A DNA stretch of 64,000 nucleotides from Stomorhina lunata (Eukaryota > Arthropoda > Insecta > Diptera > Rhiniidae), in assembly GCA_933228675.1 (NCBI GenBank), contig OW121742.1:123357983-123421982 (forward strand), given 5' to 3'. Positions 40,373-47,700 of this stretch are shown in pieces (position 1 is the stretch's first letter; every line of letters begins with the position of its first letter). The notes beneath the pieces were generated by a model. That model ran no database searches, was not told the origin of the DNA, and worked only from the letters and a program-made list of their open reading frames with translations. A program made the position numbers and the translations under genes.

Positions 40373-41945
40373 ATTTCTTCCTTTGTCAACTTTTCTATAG
40401 AAATGTCTTCTTTTGGTAGAAATGTGGTCCTATAGAAATAGAAAACGATAGGAAAAAAACGATAGGAAGTGTTATAGAAATGTCTTCCTATCGTCAATTT
40501 TTCTATAGAAATGTCTTCCTATCGTCAACTTTTCTATAGAAATGTCTTCCTATCGTCAACTTTTCTATAGAAATGTCTTCCTATCGTCAACTTTTCTATA
40601 GAAATGTCTTCCTATCGTCAACTTTTCTATAGAAATGTCTTCCTATCGTCAACTTTTCTATAGAAATGTCTTCCTATCGTCAACTTTTCTATAGAAATGT
40701 CTTCCTATAGTCAACTTTTCTATAGAAATGTCTTCCTATCGTCAACTTTTCTATAGAAATGTCTTCCTATCGTCAACTTTTCTATAGAAATGTCTTCCTA
40801 TCGTCAACTTTTCTATAGAAATGTTTTCCTATCGTCAACCTTTCTATAGAAATGTCTTTCTATCGTCATTTTTAAATAGGAATGTCTTCCTATCGTCAAC
40901 TTTTCTATAGAAATGTTTTCCTATCGTCAACCTTTCTATAGAAATGTCTTTCTATCGTCATTTTTAAATAGGAATGTCTTCCTATCGTCAACTTTTCTAT
41001 AGAAATGTCTTCCTATTGTCAACTTTTCTGTAGAAAAGTCTTCCTATCATCAACTTTTCTATAGAAATGTCTTCCTATTGTCAACTTTTCTATAGAAATG
41101 TCTTCCTATCGTCAACTTTTCTATAGAAATGTCTTCCTATCGTCAATTTTTCTATAGAAGTGTCTTCCTATCATCAACTTTAATATAGAAATGTCTTCAT
41201 ATTGTCAACTTTGCTATAGAAATGTCTTCCTATTATCAACTTTTCTATAGAAATGTCTTCCTATCGTCAACTTTTCTATAGAAATGTCTTCTTATCGTCA
41301 ACCTTTCTATAGAAATGTCTTCCTATCGTCAACTTTTCTATAGAAATGTCTTCCTATCGTAAACTTTTCTATAGAAATTTCTTCCTATCGTCAACTTTTC
41401 TACAGAAATGTCTTCCTATCATCAACTTTTCTATAGAAATGTTTTCCTATCGTCAACTTTTCTGTAGAAATGGGTTCCTTTGTTCAACTTTTCTACAAAA
41501 ATGTCTTCCGTTGGTCAACTTTTATATAGAAATGGGTTTCTTTGTTCAACTTTTTCAAACAAATATCTTCCTTTGGTCAACTTTTCTATATAAGTGACTT
41601 CCTTTGGTCAATTTTTGTATAGAAATGTCTTCCTTTGATTAACTTTTCTAAAGAAATTTCTTCCTTTGGTCAACTTTTCTATAAAAATGTCTTCATTTGG
41701 TCAACTTTTCTATAGAAATGTCTTCCTTTGGTCAACTTTTCCATAGAAATGTCTTTCTTTGGTCAAATTTTCTATAGGAATGTCTTTCTTTGGTTAACTT
41801 TTCTATAGAAATGTCTTCCTTTGGTCAAGTTTTCTACAGAAGTGTCTTCCTTTGGTCAACTTTTCTATAAAAAAGTCTTCCTTTTGTCAACTTTTCTATA
41901 GAAATGTCTTAGTCTGTTCAAACTTTCTATTGAAATATCTTATAA
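40373..41945 (+). repeat. 31-bp satellite family A, plus orientation, block 9
   Basis: About 50 units: CTATCGTC type on the left, TTTGGTC type from about 41470 rightwards. The junction with block 8 (about 40370-40490) is scrambled, with partial units of both orientations. A 3-unit segment with the rare string CATTTTTAAATAGG is duplicated with an offset of 92 bp (GTTTTCC at 40823 and 40915). Confidence 0.95.
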
Positions 41946-43190
41946 ATTCGTTCTGTCCTTTTAATTTTTACTTTTGACTGTTCCTATTGTCCTACTCTCA
42001 ATGACATTTTCCTTTGCTTTTGTTTAGGTGTTAACAGTTAACTGTTGAGTAAGCAACAGTGTTAAGCTTCTTAAAATTTATGATACACTCTTTCTCTTTC
42101 CCTCTCTTTCTCTCCATCGGTCTATAAAGTTTTTGTATTAAGTTTATATTTTCTTGTAGAATTTTAAAACTTTTTTCTTTTGTTAAATTTTCCAAATAAT
42201 CTAAGCAACAACACAATACGATACTTAAATAATTGTAAACAAATAAACATTATTAAACCATAAAATTGTTAAGAATAATAATAAATACAGAGAAAAAGAA
42301 AAGGAATTTTAGTTAAGAAAGTTTTGGAAAGATGAAGTTATATGAAGAAATGAATATGCTAAAGCTTTTAGGATAATTAAAAAGAAATTTGTAGTTTTTT
42401 ATGAAAATATTTTTAAGGGTGAAATTGAGAAAAAATTGTGGAAAGAATATATAGTTCTTAAAAGATTTCAGGATGGAAATTGGTGTTTAAGGAAAATTTG
42501 ATTAAAGGAATTTGTTATGTTAGATTCATTTAATTCCTTAAATTTTATAAACTATTTAAAAATTATTCTTTTTTTAAATTCATTCATTAAATAACAGCAC
42601 ATCATATTTTTTGAAGCTAATTAAAAATGCATTTACTCTATCAACCAGAAAAAAATTCAAAATTTTTTTCTCTAAATTGTGGTTGAAATAATAAAGTAGT
42701 TTAATACAATACAATGAACTGATTTGGGAGAGATAATAAATTAGAAAGAAAAGGAAAATACCAGCCAACCAAAATGAAATACGAACATTTATATGAAATT
42801 TAGGGAACACACAAAAAATATCAGGAATATAAAATGCAAACAATTTATAAAGATAAAATAATGTTAAAATAATGAATAATGAAATAATCAACAAACAAAA
42901 ATCTACTACCACACAAACATATAGTCCCACACACACTCACAGAGACAATCACAGCCAGCCAAATACAAATGCAACTAAATAAACTACACACACTCTCAAC
43001 GAAGCCTTTTCAAATCGAATTCTGTTATTGAAATTAAATCTAAAATTTCAGTAAATAATTGTAAATGTTGCCTCTAAAGTTTATAAAATCAAAGCCAACA
43101 AAAAAATGTTAAAATAATGCTGATAATTTTAATTAACATTTCAACATACAAGTTTTTGTTTAGAGCTTCAAAATCATGGACATAGAAATT
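41946..43190. other. Non-coding spacer upstream of the retrotransposon
   Basis: AT-rich. A 118-codon minus-strand ORF (42580-42936) is rich in Phe, Leu, Ile and Tyr. It begins in an ACAC-rich stretch and has no recognisable family signature, so it is most likely chance in AT-rich DNA. Confidence 0.5.
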
Positions 43191-43195
43191 GTAAT
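43191..43195. repeat. Left target-site duplication GTAAT
   Basis: GTAAT immediately precedes the 5' LTR and is repeated exactly after the 3' LTR at 51285-51289. Five-bp duplications are typical of BEL/Pao integrases. Confidence 0.93.
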
Positions 43196-43266
43196 TGTTG
43201 AGGCCCCAGAGGAATCCGACTTAGAAGAGAGTGATGGCATCCATGATTTTGACATGGAACCTCTTT

Positions 43267-43272
43267 TATAAG
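43267..43272 (+). promoter_or_regulatory. Candidate TATA box in the 5' LTR
   Basis: TATAAG, about 70 bp into the LTR, is the best TATA-like sequence there. It would place transcription start near 43295-43300. In the 3' LTR the same bases contain the TAA stop of ORF2 (50937-50939), so coding and promoter functions overlap. The start site itself is inferred. Confidence 0.5.
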
Positions 43273-43400
43273 TATTCACCGTTTGCCATTGTGAATGGCC
43301 CCTAAAATTGACAATTTAGTTGTCAATTTGTTTGGCGGTTTTTTGTGGACAAAAAAGAAAGCTCTTACCGAAGTGCGGGCAGCCGAGTTCCATCATTCTA

Positions 43401-43418
43401 AATAAAACATTTAATAAA
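43401..43418 (+). terminator. Polyadenylation signals in the LTR (active copy would be at 51069-51086)
   Basis: Two AATAAA hexamers lie at 43401-43406 and 43413-43418. The same pair at 51069-51074 and 51081-51086 in the 3' LTR would direct 3'-end formation of the genomic RNA. Use of these hexamers is inferred from consensus only. Confidence 0.55.
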
Positions 43419-43616
43419 AGTACAAAATTAATAAAAAATAAAAAGTGAATTAAATATTAATCAAATTACCTTTCTGTTTTCTTCTGCCATCTGAACCGTA
43501 AGTAAGTTCCAATTTACACTCCAAAATTATCTGCTTAGCAATAATTTGGTTATAGTCTTTTAACTCCGTTGAAAGCAACAACAAATTTCCAAAGATATTA
43601 CTTGGAAATTTGTTTA

Positions 43617-43626
43617 TGGTCCTTCG
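43617..43626 (+). promoter_or_regulatory. Primer-binding site, probably tRNA-Tyr
   Basis: TGGTCCTTCG begins at the first base after the LTR. TGG pairs with the CCA end of a tRNA. The following TCCTTCG complements a CGAAGGA acceptor end, which matches animal tRNA-Tyr as I recall it. Complementarity stops after about 10 bases, and the tRNA identity should be checked against the genome's own tRNA genes. Confidence 0.7.
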
Positions 43627-43762
43627 TAATAATAAATAGAACCAGTTTTTAATAAAATTAAATAATATTGCAATTAATTACTTACTTGTTCATTTTGGGA
43701 AAAATAAAATTAGCAAAATAAAATATCAAAACGCGTTGTTGTTGTTTTCCCAGCTGACAATT

Positions 43763-43828
43763 AATAAATATACGCCAGCGGTTAAATAAATATACGCAAG
43801 CGGTTGAATAAATATACGTCAGCGGTTG
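43763..43828 (+). repeat. Three 22-bp direct repeats in the leader
   Basis: AATAAATATACG starts at 43763, 43785 and 43807, each time followed by a variant of CCAGCGGTT (CCAGCGGTTA, CAAGCGGTTG, TCAGCGGTTG). The last unit overlaps a CGGTTG...CAACCG inverted repeat (to about 43852). Confidence 0.92.
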
Positions 43829-44023
43829 AAACGTGTACAACCGAAACGGAAACGTTTACAGAACTAAAAAAATCGTCTGATTTGTCGGAAACGGTTTTAA
43901 TATTAAGAAAGAAGAAAACAAGAAATATTTTTATTTATTTTGAACACTAGGCTACAAAATTTTCACTAGCCTATATATATATATATATATTTATATAAAC
44001 ACAATTACAAAATAAATACAATT

Positions 44024-44304
44024 CCGCGCATTACAACTGCCTGCGGTAAAAGGAAAAAATAATACTGAATAAAAATATAACTAACAAAATTTTAGTTACA
44101 CTAGGCTACAAAAAACAATATAAGCCTGAAAAAAGATAATTCCGCGCATAAAGACTGCCTGCGGTTCTAAAAAGATATTATTTTATTAGAATTTTAATTA
44201 AAATTAAAAACTCCCGCGCATTAAATTTGCCTGCGGTTTCAAAATTTAATATTGCACTAGCAATCACAAAAACATAACTATCCGCGCATTTTTATAGCCT
44301 GCGG
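44024..44304 (+). other. Four copies of a 23-nt GC-rich hairpin motif in the leader
   Basis: Copies lie at 44024-44046, 44142-44164, 44214-44236 and 44282-44304. All start CCGCGCA and end GCCTGCGG, with a variable 7-8-nt AT-rich middle. CCGC can pair with GCGG and GCA with TGC, leaving a 2-nt CT bulge; the fourth copy has AGC instead of TGC. In a leader that is otherwise extremely AT-rich, identical length and conserved ends with divergent loops argue for a structured RNA element. Confidence 0.8.
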
Positions 44305-44403
44305 TTTAAAAAATAAAAATTTGAAGTGGATTTGTTTTTTTTCGTGGAATTAATATATTTATAAACGGTTCTCACTACATATTATAACAGATATAATACG
44401 AAA

Positions 44404-44635
44404 AAGTTACTACGTAACTTAAAAAAAAAAAAAATCTATATTATTGTTATAAATTGTTGAACTACGTTCAAACTAGTGTAGACCTATTTTTCAAAAACAA
44501 TATAGATCAAAGCTACTACGTAGCATCAAAAAGTGATAAAACTCGCAAACTCTTAGCGATTTCATTTTGAGACTATATTGTTTTATTAATAAATATATTT
44601 ATTTTAACATCAATAAAAGAGTCACTACGTAACTC
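44404..44635 (+). other. Four hairpins sharing a C-TAC-G apical loop with different stems
   Basis: Hairpins: 44404-44420 AAGTTAC-TAC-GTAACTT; 44457-44471 TTGAAC-TAC-GTTCAA; 44512-44524 GCTAC-TAC-GTAGC; 44619-44635 GAGTCAC-TAC-GTAACTC (one mismatch). The loop and closing C-G pair are constant while stem bases differ in a pair-preserving way. That is the pattern expected for a conserved RNA structure rather than simple sequence duplication. Confidence 0.8.
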
Positions 44636-44715
44636 ATAACATAACATTATTCGCATCATTGTGAAAGTTTGAATTTTTGTTATTGTTAATTTTCCTAAGA
44701 AGAAGATAAAAACAA

Positions 44716-44721
44716 GTGAGG
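44716..44721 (+). promoter_or_regulatory. Candidate splice donor for ORF2 mRNA
   Basis: GTGAGG follows ACAA in the leader, 68 bases before the Gag-Pol start. It matches the GTRAG core of the donor consensus. A second option is GTACAA at 44721. Splicing to the acceptor at 50260 would remove the whole Gag-Pol ORF. The donor choice is inference. Confidence 0.4.
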
Positions 44722-44783
44722 TACAATTTTACCTCTGCCTAAAATCCACTCTCATTTCAATAATATAAACATCTCAAATCATA

Positions 44784-47700
44784 ATGGGTAGTCAAGCTCA
44801 TTCAAAATTTGTCGTCGAGACAGATAACATGTTCGACGAATGTGACAATTTTGCAAAACAAAATACTGAAGATTTAACAGAATCCTTGGTAGAAGCAAAA
44901 TTGGAATCATTAGAAGAAGATTGGACAACAATCAAAAAATCATATGAGACGATTTATAGTACATCTGATTCCATAATTTCTGCGGAATTTAAAGAGTTAG
45001 CGAGAACAAGATTTAGAGAATGTAAAAGAAAATTCCAAGAAACAAAAGCCAACATGAATGACCTATTAAAAGCTGCTAAGGGCCCACCTAATTACCAAAG
45101 CGGTCCTTACCATTCCTCAGTTTTAGGTAACAGTGGATTTTATCCGCCAAATCAAACTTTTGATCTTTCAGAACTTGGAGTGAGAGTTCCTGCCTGTGAC
45201 ATGAAAGTTTTTAACGGGAGTTATGAAGAATGGCCATCCTTTAGGGATATGTTTTCAGTCCTATACCACAACAATCCAAGAGTGTCACAAGTTGAAAAAT
45301 TTTTCCACCTACTAAATAAGACTTCTGGTGACGCATTAGCCATTGTGCAAAAATTCCCTCTTACAGAACATAACTATACTGCCGCTTGGAATGCGTTAAA
45401 ATCACGGTATGAGAATAAAAAGTTTTTAGTGGAAATACAGTTGAAAGCTCTCTTTAACATAGAACCAGCTAATAATGAGACAAGCGTTGATATAAATAGG
45501 ATTCGAACAACTATCTGTGATTGTTTGGCAATGCTTATTGGCCATGGTTTACGTGTAGATCAATGGGACCCTATACTAGTTTACTTGTGTAGCACAAAAC
45601 TACCAATTCAAACAATTGCCGCTTGGGAAGAATCATTAGAATGCGACACTGAGCTTCCTACTTGGTTAAAAATGGACAATTTCTTAAAGAACAGGCATAG
45701 AGTAGTAGAAAGAATAGAAAGAGCAAGGGATCAATTGTTACACATTGATTCTACGAATAAACCTGATTCGAAGCAAAATTTAAATAGAAATAATGCTACA
45801 AGTAGTAAATCATTTAATCAAAAGAATTCGTCATGTGTATTATGTAAAGATAATCACGCTCTTCGCAATTGTCACAAATTTTTAGATTTTTCTGTAAAGC
45901 AAAGAAGTGATTATATTGAACGCAATAGGATATGTAGCAATTGTTTGGGTTTAAATCATTTAAACAAAGATTGTAGAAGTGTTTTTAGATGCTCCCAATG
46001 TAAAAATAAGCATCACAGCCTTTTGCATCCTAACAATAATAATACATTTAATTCTTTTCATACTCATTCAACACTAGAGACGTCGAATAGAACAATGGAT
46101 TCAGAGCTTCCAAGTTGTTCAGGATGTAAGAAAACATCAACTAATGTGCAAACTCACATGTCAGTTAATGATGAAAATATTTTATTACCAACTACGTTGG
46201 TACAAATTCATCACTTAGGTGAGAAATTTATAGTGAGAGCCCTAATAGACTCTGCATCCAAACGAACTTTTTTGACAGAAAACATACGAAGAAGATTAAA
46301 TTTAAGTTCAGATCCGGCAGATTTTGAAATATGTGGCTTAGGAGGTACTGTAGTAGCTAATTCTAAAAAAGTTTGTAATATTACAATAGTGGCGGAGAAA
46401 CACGATTTGAGGCTTGATACTCAAGCTGTTGTCGTAACAAACTTAACAAGTTTAATGCCAAATACTACAATAAAAATTCCTAATCTCTCCGAGGTTAGAG
46501 ACTTAGAGTTGGCTGATCCGAATTTTTACATTTCTTCTCATGTGGACATGTTATTAGGTAGTGACGTTATCCCACACATTTTACTTGAAGGTACTAGAAA
46601 AAATATCCTAGGAAATATGGTAGCACAGAACTCTGTTTATGGGTGGTTTTTATACGGTCCATTTAAAACATGCACATTATCATTGGTTGCAGTTGACGTA
46701 ATGAAAAATCACATAGGAAACGATGAGTTAAGCTTACAGCTAAAAAAATTTTGGGAGCTAGAAGAAATATCGAAAAATACAGTTTTATCAGAAGAAGATA
46801 TAATTTGTGAGAAGCTTTATAAAGAGACCACGTATAGACGCAAAGATGGCCGATATGTGGTGAAGCTGCCATTTAAACAAGAATTTCCAAGTACTCAATT
46901 CCTATCTTCATCTAGATACGCTGCAAAACAGCAATTTTTGCATATGGAAACTAATTTAAGCAAAAAAAATGATCTTCTAAATACTTATAACGATGTACTG
47001 AGAGAATATATAGACTTAGGTCATATGGTTAAATGTGATTCAACAGAATTACGGAAAAATGATAAATATTTTTCATACTATTTGCCACATCATGCGGTTT
47101 TTCGACCAGATAGTGTGACCACAAAATTAAGAATAGTATTCAATGGATCTCGTAAGACAAAAAGCTCATATTCTCTTAACGATGTCCTTTATAATGGCCC
47201 TACTCTTCAATCAGATTTAATGACAATAATATTAAACTGGAGGATGTATAAATATGTTTTCAATGGTGATATAGAGAAAATGTATCGACAGATTATAATA
47301 AATGATAGTGATAAACCCTTTCAACGGATTTTGTTCCGTAATCATTTTAATACCGATGTAGAAGATTATGAACTGGCAACAGTAACTTTCGGTGTAAATT
47401 GCGCTCCATACTTAGCCATACGAACACTTCTGCAATTAGCTGATGACTCAGAAAGGCATAGTCCTTTAGCATCAAAAATATTGAGGGATGAAACTTATGT
47501 CGATGATATTTTATCAGGTGGGCACACAATTGAATCAGCAGTCGAATCTCAAAAACAGTTGTTAGCCACGCTTATTTCTGCAGGGTTTCCGTTAAGGAAA
47601 ATTACTGCAAATCATCCATTATTATTACAAGTTTCAAAAGAAAATCTATTAAATGATGACTTCCTGAAATTTCAAGATACAAGCTCTACGAAAACGCTTG

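Larger units (their letters stand above)
43196..43616 (+). repeat. 5' LTR (421 bp)
   Basis: It starts TGTTGAGGCC and ends AATTTGTTTA, so the termini are TG...TA rather than the canonical TG...CA. The boundaries are fixed by comparison with 50864-51284 and by the GTAAT duplication. It contains a TATA-like TATAAG (43267-43272), a 6-bp stem ATTCAC/GTGAAT (43274-43296), a 10-bp stem AAATTGACAA/TTGTCAATTT (43305-43329), two AATAAA hexamers, and a 13-bp perfect stem AACAAATTTCCAA/TTGGAAATTTGTT (43580-43614) that ends two bases before the LTR edge. The first 76 bp duplicate the end of ORF2. Confidence 0.96.
43617..44783 (+). other. Retrotransposon 5' leader (1,167 bp), AUG-free and rich in repeated hairpin candidates
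   Basis: Read base by base, no ATG occurs between the PBS and the Gag-Pol start codon at 44784. The only upstream ATG is at 43616-43618, created by the LTR/PBS junction, and opens a 7-codon ORF. The leader also holds three 22-bp direct repeats, four GC-rich 23-nt hairpins, four hairpins with a TAC loop, and two ACTAGGCTACAAAA strings each followed by AGCCT that could pair with AGGCT. Likely roles are genome packaging, dimerisation, splicing or translation control; none is demonstrated. Confidence 0.85.

Noticed and set aside
42580..42936. 118-codon hydrophobic ORF that could be a membrane protein or chemoreceptor fragment
   Set aside because: Extreme AT-driven composition, start in a dinucleotide-rich stretch, no recognisable motif and no splice-linked neighbours.
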